From the NCBI GenBank assembly GCA_930367215.1, contig OV884058.1, positions 201,456,208 to 201,520,207 on the forward strand: a stretch of 64,000 nt of DNA. Direction: 5' to 3'. A program made the translations under genes and the position numbers. The notes beneath the pieces were generated by a model. The model worked only from the letters and a program-made list of their open reading frames with translations, had not been told where the DNA came from and did no database searches. Each line of letters begins with the position of its first letter. Position 1 is the stretch's first letter. The DNA is from Pollenia angustigena (taxonomy: Eukaryota; Arthropoda; Insecta; Diptera; Polleniidae). Below, piece after piece: positions 23,165 through 35,694 of the stretch.

Positions 23165-25745
23165 ATGAATAGTTCAATAACCATATTATATGGTTTATTT
23201 AATGTTTTTGTATACCGTTTTGTAATTCCTATAATTTGTTTTCCTATTATTTCCCTTCTATATTTAATATTTATACACTTCCATACATCCTTAAATATAC
23301 ATTCTGTTTTAAGCATTTCTACTATACATATATAAATTTTTTTTTCTTATACTAACATTCTATATTTAATCTTAGTATTATGATCTTACTCTTGATTTTA
23401 ATCTTAGTCTTAGTGTTGATCTTAGTAGTAGTCTTTTGATCTTGGTTTTATAGTTTCGGATTTCGATCTTGTTTTTTTGTTTATAGACTTGCAACATTAC
23501 TCTTGTATTACTCTTGGGTGCTGCTTTGTTTACGTTTTCTTAGACTGAATACATATATGGAAATTTAAAATTTCTTTACTTACATATAAAATATCTATCT
23601 ACTGTTATACGAATGCGTTGAACTTAGTGTTTTCAATTGAAATATTAAACTTCGATTTTAAACAGACATATGCATCTTTTATTTTATATAGGAAATTAAT
23701 ACTCGGTACTAGCGACAACCTCGAAGCTTGCACCGACCCCAGTTTTCATAACGTGCAAGAATCGAGTTTCTACTATACTTCATTCTCATCAAACTAATCA
23801 CACAAGGCGATTTTAAGAAAATCCATACTAATCCTTTCAATTTTATCAACTCTATCCATTATATTATTATATTAATTTTAACAAATCTTATAAATTCTAT
23901 TCAGTTCTCACATAATTTTATTCATTGTATATACAACCTTAACCAGTAACTCATATTTATATATACAGTTTTTTCAAACCACTTTTAAAAACATAGTTTG
24001 ATTTTTACTTGTCTACTATATTAAAAAATAATCCATAAACTTAAATGAAAATTTAGGTTTATATTAAGTAATTTGATTAAACACTGAGATACGCTGATAG
24101 TTTTTCTACCTTAAATTTATATATTGAATAGAAAGTTACATCTGAATGTAGTGTTTCGGTAAGAATGTCTCTATATTACTTTAAATCAGGTTTCTTATAA
24201 TACAGAGTTTTTAAATGAAATGTTAACAATCCTAATGTTTATTTCAATATAATTTCATTTAAATCATATATATATATATATATATTAATTTGTTAGAATC
24301 AAACCATCAATTACCATCATGATCTTATTAATGCCATATATTTTTTTTTATTATTTTTATTATTCGTTAAAAACTTTATATTCTTATATGTAGAAGATAC
24401 ATATGATTTAGGATTTCTCCTTCATTTTAAACTTGTTTGATTTTACAATGTTCATATTAGTTATTTCAGCCTCTTCATTATCATTATGATCATTGTCATA
24501 ATCATCATAATTAAGATCAGTTATATTCTTTGCTCCTTAAAAACAACAATTCTATTATCTTATGTTTTTTTTTCTAGTTTGCTTTTCTATAATATTAGTT
24601 TAATAAAGAGTTTTTCTATAGCACGAAATTAATAGTTTAATAACCATATTATATGGTTTATTTAATGTTTTTGCATACAGTTTTGTAATTGCTATAATTT
24701 GTTTTCCTTTTATTTCCCCTTCTATACTTAATATTTATATACCTCCATACATCCTTAAATATACATTATGTTTTGAGCATTTCTTTACTATACATATATA
24801 TAAATTTTTTCCTTTACTAACATTCCTATATTTAGTCTTAATCTTATGATCTTAGTCTTGATTTTAATTAATCTTAATCTTAGTGTTAATCTTGATAGTA
24901 GCCTTTTAGTCTTGGTTTAATAGTTTCGGATCTCAATCTTAGTTTTTGTATAGACATCTCATTTACAAACCTATAACTTCAATCTAATCAAACCTATCAC
25001 ACAAGACGATTGTCTTCTGTTTTTCAAGAAAATCCATACTAATCCTTTCAATTTTATCAACTCTATCCATTATATTATTATTTTAATTTTAACAAATCTT
25101 ATAAATTCTATTCAGTTCTCACATAATTTTATTCATTGTATATACAATCCTTAACCATTATCTCATATTTATAGATACAGTTTTTCAATTCACTTTTAAA
25201 AACATAGTTTGATTTTTACTTGTCTACTATATTAAAAAATAATCCATAAACTTAAATGAAAATTTAGGTTTATATTAAGTAATTTGATTAAACACTGAGA
25301 TACGCTGATAGTTTTTCTACCTTAAATTTATATATTGAATAGAAAGTTACATCTGAATGTAGTGTTTCGGTAAGAATGTCTCTATATTACTTTAAATCAG
25401 GTTTCTTATAATACAGAGTTTTTAAATAAAATATTAACAATCCTAATGTTAATTTCAATCTAATTTCATTTAAATCATATATATATATTAATTTGTTAGA
25501 ATCAAACCATCAATTACCATCATGATCTTATTAATGTCATATATTTTTTTTTTATTATTTTTATTACTCGTTAAAAACTTTATATTCTTATATGTAGGAG
25601 ATACATATGATTTAGGATTTCTCCTTCATTTTAAACTTGTTTGATTTGAAAATTTTCATATTAGGTATTTCAACCTTTTCATTATTATTATACTCATTAT
25701 CATAATCATCATAATTGAGATTAGTTATATTCTTTTCTCATTAAA
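23165..25745 (+). repeat. Two direct copies of a 1.1-1.4 kb block, left arm only
   Basis: Copy 1 spans about 23165-24585 and copy 2 about 24625-25745. Both run from AACCATATTATATGGTTTAT, through a TCTTAG-rich stretch and TTAAACACTGAGATACGCTG, to GAATCAAACCATCAATTACC. Copy 2 lacks about 300 bp, including the GC-rich patch at 23700-23780. The right arm has a single hybrid copy, which explains its shorter length. Confidence 0.8.
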
Positions 25746-26366
25746 ACCAACAATTCTATTATCATAATCATCAAAATTGGGTTTAAATATATTTTGTTTT
25801 TATTTTTTCGTTGAAACCAACAAATCATAATCATTATTATCAAAATCAGGTTTATATATGTTTTTTTTTTTTTTTTTTTAGTCAAGATACTTTAACATCA
25901 TCATAATCAGAAATATTATTTTTACAAATGTTGATATTGTGATTTTAATTAAACTGGTTATAATCACCTAAGGTTGAAATGATAGAGATGTTATCCGTTT
26001 AATTCTGTTGACTAATTCACATTTATTAAGACATATAGATAATAACAGAATTGATCGAGGATTCATAATTGAATAACTTTGAATAAGAATTGAGCTTATA
26101 GTTGGATGTAAGTACGATTTAAACAATAATAACCGACATCGAATGAGTGATTCATCATTTTATTTAATTGAAAGCATACCACTTTACATCAAGATACCTT
26201 ATTTTTAATCTGGTAGCATAAAGCAGTTACCTATTTTTGATCTGGTAACGTATAAACAGAGAGAATTAATATCAGATTTAAATAACAAACCAAATATAAG
26301 ATACATTATATAATCCAACAACAACAACAACAATATATTCAACATGAATTGATTCGAAAAAAACAC

Positions 26367-27470
26367 AAAAACAAAATTTGTTTCAGTTTTAAATGTAAGT
26401 TGAACTGATGAGTTTTGCGTTTGTGTTCTATAAATCACACAATAGACAGCTAGCTGTGCATGTAAACCTAAAAATCAAATTTTATTTTTAGTTTTATATG
26501 AACAGCCCACCAACCAGTCGGATTGGTTCATGTTTAAATTGTTTTAAAAAGTAATTCTAAGTAAATAAGTTGATTTAGTATATTAAAAGGTAACTATGAT
26601 TAGTATTAACGTATATCTAATATACTCTTCACTTTTGTGGTGTGGGTATATGAAAATATGATTTTCTATATTAATCATGATGAGAACATAGTGAAACTAA
26701 ATAATTTAATGTAAAAGTATAAATTTATATGGGATGTACTATCTTTACTTTATGGGTATGGTTGCAATTTGAGAGTTAATTCAATGAAATTTTATTATTT
26801 TAAAGAAATTTGTGATTATCATGTAAACCTATACACAACCAGCCTATCAGCTGGGTATACGGATATCAAAATATTAATTTAAAAATTAATTCTCAGTAAG
26901 TTGATTCGATGTATTAAGAAGTTGATGTAGCTATATTTAACAAATATTTAAAAGTGTTAAAAAACATCATCATTAATGTATATCCATTTCATTAATGTGT
27001 TGTAGGTAAAAAGAAAAAAACAATCAAATCAAAAATTATCAAATAGGAATAAATCAGCAAATATGTATGTATGTATTTATATTGAAAATAAACTTCCAAG
27101 AACCATTAAACTAAACTCTTAATAAGAAATAACATATCTTAAACCAATATATTGTAAAATTCTTAACTGTTACCTATAGACATATGAGTTTATACCTTTC
27201 TCTTTATAATATTCTATATATTGTTTGTGTAATATGATTCTATTGTGATATTATCAGTCAATATTCTGATGGTACAGTCAACTATAAGTTTATATTATAT
27301 ATAAATTTTTAATGATTGCTGTTAAAACATTATATAAAACCATATATTATGGTTAATAAACTTTGAATTTTATGTTGTAAGTGCATAACGTGTAAATATG
27401 TATATGGTATGAATCTCTCTCAGCTAAAGTATAATCATAAGACAAACTAATTGAATGTATTTAAGAATTG
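26367..27470. other. Spacer of the giant palindrome
   Basis: Unpaired centre of about 1.1 kb. 26440-26990 holds two degenerate dispersed-repeat pieces ('CATGTAAACCTATACACAAC', 'CTTCACTTTTGTGGTGTGGG'). 27220-27400 is a diverged copy of arm sequence found at 29795-29970 (GTTTATATTATATATAAATT, TATTATGGTTAATAAA), in the right-arm orientation. No gene. Confidence 0.7.
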
Positions 27471-30400
27471 TGTGTTTTTTTTTCGAATCAATTCATGTTG
27501 AATATATTGTTGTTGTTGTTGTTGGATTATATAATGTATCTTATATTTGGTTTGTTATTTAAATCTGATATTAATTCTCTCTGTTTATACGTTACCAGAT
27601 CAAAAATAGGTAACTGCTTTATGCTACCAGATTAAAAATAAGGTATCTTGATGTAAAGTGGTATGCTTTCAATTAAATAAAATGATGAATCACTCATTCG
27701 ATGTCGGTTATTATTGTTTAAATCGTACTTACATCCAACTATAAGCTCAATTCTTATTCAAAGTTATTCAATTATGAATCCTCGATCAATTCTGTTATTA
27801 TCTATATGTCTTAATAAATGTGAATTAGTCAACAGAATTAAACGGATAACATCTCTATCATTTCAACCTTAGGTGATTATAACCAGTTTAATTAAAATCA
27901 CAATATCAACATTTGTAAAAATAATATTTCTGATTATGATGATGTTAAAGTATCTTGACTAAAAAAAAAAAAAAAAAAACATATATAAACCTGATTTTGA
28001 TAATAATGATTATTATTTGTTGGTTTCAACGAAAAAATAAAAACAAAATATATTTAAACCCAATTTTGATGATTATGATAATAGAATTGTTGGTTTTAAT
28101 GAGAAAAGAATATAACTAATCTCAATTATGATGATTATGATAATGAGTATAACAATAATGAAAAGGTTGAAATACCTAATATGAAAATTTTCAAATCAAA
28201 CAAGTTTAAAATGAAGGAGACATCCTAAATCATATGTATCTCCTACATATAAGAATATAAAGTTTTTAACGAGTAATAAAAATAATAAAAAAAAAATATA
28301 TGACATTAATAAGATCATGATGGTAATTGATGGTTTGATTCTAACAAATTAATATATATATATATATGATTTAAATGAAATTAGATTGAAATTAACATTA
28401 GGATTGTTAATATTTCATTTAAAAACTCTGTATTATAAGAAACCTGATTTAAAGTAATATAGAGACATTCTTACCGAAACACTACATTCAGATGTAACTT
28501 TCTATTCAATATATAAATTTAAGGTAGAAAAACTATCAGCGTATCTCAGCGTATAATCAAATTACTTAATATAAACCTAAATTTTCATTTAAGTTTATGG
28601 ATTATTTTTTAATATAGTAGACAAGTAAAAATCAAACTATGTTTTTAAAAGTGGTTTGAAAAAACTGTATATATAAATATGAGTTACTGGTTAAGGTTGT
28701 ATATACAATGAATAAAATTATGTGAGAACTGAATAGAATTTATAAGATTTTTTAAAATTAAAATAATAATATAATGGATAGAGTTGATAAAATTGAAAGG
28801 ATTAGTATGAATTTTCTTAAAATCGCCTTGTGTGATTAGTTTGATGAGAATGAAGTATAGTAGAAACTCGATTCTTGCACGTTATGAAAACTGGGGTCGG
28901 TGCAAGCTTCGAGGTTGTCGCTAGTACCGAGTATTAATTTCCTATATAAAATAAAAGATGCATATGTCTGTTTAAAATCGAAGTTTAATATTTCAATTGA
29001 AAACACTAAGTTCAACGCATTCGTATAACAGTAGATAGATATTTTATATGTCAGTAAAGAAATTTTAAATTTCCATATATGTATTCAGTCTAAGAAAACG
29101 TAAACAAAGCAGCACGCAAGAGTAATACAAGAGTAATGTTGCAAGTCTATAAACAAAAAAACAAGATCGAAATCCGAAACTATAAAACCAAGATCAAAAG
29201 ACTACTACTAAGATCAACAATAAGACTAAGATTAAAATCAAGAGTAAGATCATAATACTAAGATTAAATATAGAATGTTAGTATAAGAAAAAAATTTTTA
29301 TATATGTATAGTAGAAATGCTTAAAACAGAATGTATATTTAAGGATGTATGGAAGTGTATAAATATTAAATATAGAAGGGAAATAATAGGAAAACAAATT
29401 ATAGGAATTACAAAACGGTATACAAAAACATTAAATAAACCATATAATATGGTTATTGAACTATTCATTTCATGGTATTAGTATATATACTAAATATAAG
29501 TATAAATAAATGATTAATGGAGTACGGTTTTACATAAATAAATAAAGTTTGTGATTTTCTTTTGCGGATTTAACTATTTTAAATTGTTTTATATTCTATG
29601 GATTATAATGGTATGGTATGATAATGTATGGTTAATAAACTAGAAAAAAAAACATATAAAGCTGTACTAATTATAAAACAAATTTGTTATCTTTAAATTC
29701 CTAACTGATAATTATAAGCAGATATAATAGATATTTCCTTATTAAATATTCAAAACTCCTATGTAATACTCTTTTTTAGATCATCTTAATTGATTTTGTA
29801 ATATGATTTCCTTTTTTCAGTAACATTTAATATTCTATTGGTATAGTCGACTTCAAGTTTATACTATATATAAACTTTTACTAAATATTATCAAAACAAT
29901 TAATAAATCATGTACTATGGTTAATAAAATGGAAATTTTATTGTATTTGTATGTATACTGTATAATTATTAACTGTATGCAGTGTATCCATGGATTGAAC
30001 TAAATTCTTAACTATACTGTCATTGTAGAGTATCAAACCATAGAAAAATTCTTCATTAAACTTATATTATAGAGTATCAAACTAGAAAAAAAATAAATAA
30101 AAGGTTATAAACATTGAGTAATAGTGAAACTATCTCCAAATGTTTTTAGAAAATGCTTATTAAGTGTTATCAACAAAAATTATATGCTAACTTAATTAAC
30201 CGATTAATAGTTACTTTGACCTTTAGTCCGTTGTAGTGAAACAGACCAGAGTCTCTTGTGATAATTAAATCTGCGCAAAAAAAAATATATATATATATAA
30301 TTCTATTTAAGATTAACAAAACCCAAAAATTACAACTCCTTCTATTTGTTAAATGTAATTAAAAGTGATGTCGGTTGCTGTTGATATAAAAAAGTGGTTG

Positions 30401-31953
30401 ATCCCACAAGCCTACCGAGGCATTCAATGCAAAAAGTCATTAGAAAACCTATGCAACAAAGTCATTAACTATTCTAAACACATACACAATAACTGAAAAA
30501 AAACTAAAAAAATACTTATTCTACGATCAGTTTTATCTTTAACACGAAAACGCACAAGTAAAATTATCATCCCTCACAAAATTTTAAGATCTTCAAGACA
30601 CGTACACGAAGAAATTTCACACCTTCCACTAAAATAAACAACTTGTAAATCATCAATATGAATACGCACAAGTAAAATTATCATCCATCACAAAATTTAA
30701 AATCTTCAAGACACGTACAAGAACAAAATTTTTTCTATTTCATTTAATATTTATATCTCTTTATTATAGATAAAAATTTTACTTTTAAACAAAATATTGA
30801 AATAAAAATTGAATATTATTTACATTGAAGAAATTTAGGCCCTATTAGCTTGACAAAAATAATATTCAAGTTCAATCATGTTTGGTTTTGATATTGTTAG
30901 GTTAGTCTTATTAATGTATTTGTGATATTTAATAATTATAAACATGATTAAGCATGCTCAATCAACAGTTTTAATTTCACAATTAATCATATTTTTGGTA
31001 CAGTCCCGTCATATTTCATTAGTTAACAAATTTATAAATAAGGGGCGGGGCTTATTTTAGTATAATTAAAGAATTTCAGAAAACAAAACATTTTTTTTTT
31101 TTGGATTTGTTTTCTGTTTGTTAGACTTGTTACAGCTGCGTCAGCTCTATTCATGTATATTCTAAGTTGCTAATGTTTTTGTTGCTGTTATATATAAGGA
31201 GGAGTAGAGTACGATAACGAAAATTATTAAGGATCTATAAGTAAAACCAAGAAGTTACTTTCTACTTTTTGTAATATAATTCTGATTATTTATGTAAACA
31301 TAGCTAATGTGCAGCTGGTGGCTGTTGATATAAAAAAAAAAAGTGGTTGATCCCACAAGCCTACCGAGGCATTCAAAGCAAAAAGTCACTAGAAAACCTA
31401 TGCAACAAAGTCATTAACTATTCTAAACACACACACAATAACTGAAAAACTAAAAATAATTATTCAACGATCAGTTTTATCGTTAATACGAAAACGCACA
31501 AGTAAAATTATCATCCCTCACAAAATTTTAAAATCTTCAAGACACGTTCACGAAGAAATTTAACACCTGCTACTAAATAAATAAAAAAAAATTTTTCCCA
31601 CAAATTCTTATGCACAAGTAAAATTATCATCCCTCACAAAATTTTTAAAATCTTCAAGACTGACACGTACACGAAGAAATTATACAATTAACAAAAATAT
31701 CACACCTCCTTAACAACTTTCTTTACACGTCATTTCCCTTTTACACTCATATTCGTATTTGCATCTAAACAGTATTTTTAAAAATTTGTAGCGTTTTTTT
31801 ATTTTTCCATAATAATAGTACTGAAAAAAAGCGCTAAAATGCAATAATAAAAACTTGGCAATTCTGCCACTATTCTTCTCACTTTTGTATGGAAAAAGTA
31901 GCTAGAAAGCCGATGCAGCGTAATCAAAATAGATAACCTTCAAACCATTTGCC

Positions 31954-31984
<31 letters not shown>

Positions 31985-32225
31985 ACAACTAAAAATCCTA
32001 AATTAATATTCAAGTCGACGCTAAAATCCCGTCAAAATACCCATTTTGTTGGTATTTTGGTTTCCCGGTTTTTAAATTCCTATTATAAATATTTTAAGCG
32101 TTTTTTTTATTTTTCAAAAAAAAAGCACTAAAATGGCCAATATAATAAAAACATGGCAACACTTACACCATGCACCCAACTTTTCTATGGAAAATCATAT
32201 TTGGAACCCCTTTAAACATACTACT
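27471..32225 (-). repeat. Right arm of the giant palindrome (about 4.76 kb)
   Basis: Reverse complement of the left arm except for one missing direct block. From outside to inside it mirrors the (TA)n run (31957-31984), the 60-bp motifs, the CCTCGGTAGGC cassettes and the GC-rich patch (28865-28935). It then carries a hybrid of the two left-arm block copies, and ends at TGTGTTTTTTTTTCGAATCA. Confidence 0.85.
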
Positions 32226-32231
32226 CGAACC
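32226..32231. repeat. Target-site duplication CGAACC (right)
   Basis: Same six bases as 20394-20399, directly after the last base (T) of ...CATACTACT. Confidence 0.85.
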
Positions 32232-32559
32232 TAGGGAAGATCTTGGCTCATTCCTAGCTTATCCACAAATGTGAAAAATCTACCATTAAGTTTTATCTTC
32301 CCGATCCCTCTTCCTAAGGATAGTATCTCTGGTCAGCCGCGATCACAGGAGACCGCAAAGATCTTCTGAAACCTGTCAAATTTGGATTTTTGCAAATCCC
32401 AGGAATTGGCTACACCTGGTTAAAAAAAAAATTATCAAATCTATTAAAAATTAACACGCAGAGAAAACACATGGTTCGGCATTGTTATGGAAACTTTACT
32501 ATGTTTGTTGCAACAATATATTGTTGTCGTATTTTTATTGCTATTTTTATTATGTACTA
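32232..32559. other. Right flank, unrecognised
   Basis: GC-richer for about 170 bp (GATCTTGGCTCATTCCTAGC, GGTCAGCCGCGATCACAGGA), then AT-rich. No family was recognised; a remnant of an older element hit by the palindrome is possible. Confidence 0.35.
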
Positions 32560-32880
32560 CCTGGCCCGGCAAACGTTGTTTTGATACATAACTTATGTAA
32601 CAGTGTCTACTAGCCAAATTTTAAGAAAAAATTATAGGCTATAGTTCTTTCCAGATGTTACACTATTTGCCTGTCCAATTTCAAGAAAATTAATTGATTA
32701 GTTAAGAAGATATAGGGAGGCGGAGCTTTTACCCCTCTTGCCCTATTGAATGCCTTGGCCTCTTTTCGATGTTACAGTGTAAGCATGCCAAATTTTAAGA
32801 AAACCGGTTGATTAGTTAAGAAGATAGAGGGTGGGGAAGCTTTTACCCCTATTGCTCTTTTTCACGCCCTAAATATTGTA
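32560..32880 (+). repeat. Dispersed repeat starting CTACCTGGCCCGGCAAACGT
   Basis: Two imperfect tandem subunits share CCAAATTTTAAGAAAA(A/C), TTGATTAGTTAAGAAGATA and GGAAGCTTTTACCCCT-like segments. It resembles a widespread insect repeat type. No coding sequence. Confidence 0.5.
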
Positions 32881-33454
32881 TTGTAGGTAAAAATAGCGCC
32901 AAGCCGGTCCAATATTACACTTGGTCCAAAAACTCGAATTTAAAGCTTTGCAAAGCTTCGGTACGATTTTAAATACAATCGTGAAGGGAATATAAGATTT
33001 GACACAGCCGTATGTTGCACTTTACCATGTTGTTTTATTTAAATAGACTACACTCAAATACCCTCACATTGGCAGAAAACTGCGATTAAGCTTGAATGTT
33101 TTGATCACATGCATTTAAAAATCACGCCAATCGTGAAGAAAAAAAAAGTGAACAGTTTTTTCCTTTAGCTTTAGCTTTTTCCCTTAAAATAAAACTTAAA
33201 AATTCAATTGTCTTTTTTTGAAGCCTGAAAATCTTCTTTTTTTAGGACAAAATAAGCAAATCAGAACTTTATTATTTCAAAACAAAAAATTGTCAAACTG
33301 ACGATTAATCGTAAAATCTGGCAGCCCTACATTGGGGCTATGTGAAACTATGTACTGATTCTCACCGATTCAAAAAGTGTTTCTGAGTCAATCGGTATAT
33401 TTAAAGGTGTTACACACATCAGAACAACTGTATAATACCACCCCACCTTGGTGT
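32881..33454. other. AT-rich DNA with dispersed-repeat debris
   Basis: Near 33340-33440 'GGGGCTATGTGAAACTATGT' and 'TTCTGAGTCAATCGGTATAT' recall the dispersed fly repeat. Nothing else recognised. Confidence 0.4.
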
Positions 33455-33670
33455 TCTGGGTAAAAAAAATTCAGTGTGTAAAGCTGATCATTACACTCGC
33501 CAGTTTTTTTTATGCGTTGAATAAAGCAGTTTTTGTGTCTTAAACGTCATGCTTTCAAGTGGAGACTCGCCTTATAAAATGTATGCCTTTTGTAAGCGAA
33601 ATTCTTAGCAAATCTTTTACATTTTCCCTTACAAACCTGCTTTGTTCGAATCTTGCTTTTGCATGGGAAG
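33455..33670. repeat. Second copy of the 3015-3268 repeat
   Basis: Shares ATTCAGTGTGTAAAGCTGAT, GGAGACTCGCCTTATAAAAT and TCCCTTACAAACCTGCTTTG with the first copy, same orientation. The left inverted end is lost. Confidence 0.65.
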
Positions 33671-35694
33671 AATTATACTAGAAAAGACTTAAGACTTTTA
33701 TGTAATATAAATTACCTGCTTGTATTGCATGAATAAAAATTACATTGTTTTTAATAAAACAACAATATCTGATTTTTCTTATGATACGATTATATTCGTA
33801 TATACACGATACCTGTTATTGTCTTCGCGCAACTCAAATCGATTATAAGCTGATTGATTAACTGAATTTGCGAAGTTTTTCAGCAAAAATAAACACGAAA
33901 CATTAACACGAACTGGTAGCAAAAACATGCTGTTCAACACAGAATCTATAGAACATTAATAACAAATAAATGTTTATACCAGCCAATATCTTAAGCTTCT
34001 TCTGAAAGTGAAAAAGCAATATTCCTATTTCTTTAGCGATCTTCGTCTGCTTTAGACTTCAAAAAGTTATTGACCTCTTCGTAGACGTCTGCTTTTCTAC
34101 AATATTTTTCTTTTTAATTTCTATTGGGAATTGATTAAAATTACATTTCCTGTTGCATGTGTGAACATTTTTAAAATTAGTATTAGCTACTTGCTTTATT
34201 GATTAGATTTGTTGAGAAATTCCCAAGAATTTTTATTTTTTTATTTTTTTATGTTTTGTTCTAATTAGGTTTTAATAGTGTTTCTTTTTTTATAATGGAT
34301 TTATTTGTTTTACGGAATGAAAAGTGTTGTAATTATTTTGTAAAAAGAAACATGTCTATTTAGTTTTTAGATTAATAAAATTAAAAAGATGATTGCTGCT
34401 CGTTATAAATCGGATGTTTAATTAAATAATACTTAGGAGAAAAAAATAAAGTTACAAATAGAGACTAAACAAAAGACTTAAGGCACAAACTTACTTCTGG
34501 GCGACTTTAGAAGCAAAAGAAAAGCGTTAGACTAGACAACAAAAGAAAACCAAAATCATGTAACAGTTTTCTAAACAATTGTTATAATAAATTTCAAAAA
34601 TACTTGCGACCCTTAATTCCATCGGATGGTTACAAGACTATAAGAAATTTTTAGTAAAAAAAGTTATTTTTGAAAGTTGAAGGACGAACGTTCAAATATT
34701 GACCTATAGGTCAATACAATTTGGATAAAATCTTAATAAATTCAATTGTTTTGAACTATTTGTGCAAGAATATTGTATTTTATGTTTTAAAAAACTTCTT
34801 TTTCAAAAACATAAAAGAAAAACATTAAACATATGGTTGAATAATTCTTGCTAGTAAAAATTTTACTTTCAGAAATTGTAATGTTTTTCGACTTCGTATA
34901 CACTTACTATAGTTTTCTACCTTTTTGTTCTTCATAAACCAGTTACATGATTGGTTCTCCTTTCACTGGTCATGAGCTCTTTCTTTTTGTACCTGTTCTA
35001 TTTTCACAACTCCCAGGACCAGTCTGTGGGACCAATTGACACAAATTTCCCGCAGGGTAGTTACTATGTCTTAGTACCAAAAGGTAAAACTAATGGAACT
35101 TAACCCTAGGATTACCGTCTTGGTCTGGCCAAACCAAATTTGTGTTTTCCTTGCAATATTTTTCGAATATAACAAAAAACAGGGGCGTATAAATGATACG
35201 TGCTGAATCGAATGAAACTAATTTCAATTCTATTCTATATAAAATATCAAAAAAAAAGTAACGTGAATTCTATAAATGATATGTTCTGAATTGAATGAAT
35301 CAAGTTTGAATCAAATGTGTGGTAGATGCGAAAAAGGAATGTGCAAAATTAAAGACTACTTATTCGATTTCATATGGTGTATGAGCTTCATAGATCCCAA
35401 ACTTAATTTTTTTTGCCCTAAACTTATACATCTCTATTATTAGAATTTAATTACTTGCGATGAAACTTCTTTATATAAATAGAAATTAAATGCATTTCAA
35501 ATGTATTTTTGCAAAATATAACTAAAAACACAATTTTAAACCTACAATCTAATTTTATATATATATATATATATATAATTATCCATAATAAAAAGAAGAT
35601 TCTTTTAAAAAATTAATAATTTTTACTTTTTTGTCCTTGTTATAAAAAATTTTAAGATTTTTCTCTTCAAAATCAGATTTTTTTCGCCAAAAGA
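33671..35694. other. AT-rich sequence, nothing recognised
   Basis: About 2 kb with a (TA)n run near 35557-35576 and a moderately GC-rich patch at 34960-35160. No gene or repeat family was identified. Confidence 0.4.

Larger units (their letters stand above)
20400..26366 (+). repeat. Left arm of the giant palindrome (about 5.97 kb)
   Basis: Pairs with 27471-32225. It has a (TA)n run at 20641-20676, duplicated cassettes near the outside, two direct copies of a 1.1-1.4 kb block (23165-24585 and 24625-25745), and degenerate 70-80 bp tandem units near 25680-25870. It ends CAACAACAACAATATATTCA then TGATTCGAAAAAAACACA. Confidence 0.85.
20400..32225. mobile_element. Giant foldback element, 11.8 kb, Polinton-like ends, no genes
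   Basis: The outer ends are exact inverted copies starting AGTAGTATGTTTAAAGGGGT, flanked by the 6-bp direct repeat CGAACC. Almost all of the element is two inverted arms, so the strand can form a hairpin of several kilobases. It has no convincing open frame: only frames of 60-77 codons in AT-rich DNA. Six-base duplications, AG/CT termini, a short tandem repeat at the tip (AGTAGT) and very long TIRs are traits of Polinton/Maverick elements, but polymerase, integrase, protease and ATPase genes are absent. It could be a non-autonomous derivative or a different foldback class. The arms differ by scattered substitutions and indels, which argues against a simple assembly artefact. Confidence 0.85.

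Noticed and set aside
20400..32225. Assembly artefact (chimeric inverted join)
   Set aside because: Arms differ by many small changes and by a 1.2-kb block, have a real spacer and carry a 6-bp direct repeat exactly at both outer ends. Long-read confirmation is still desirable.
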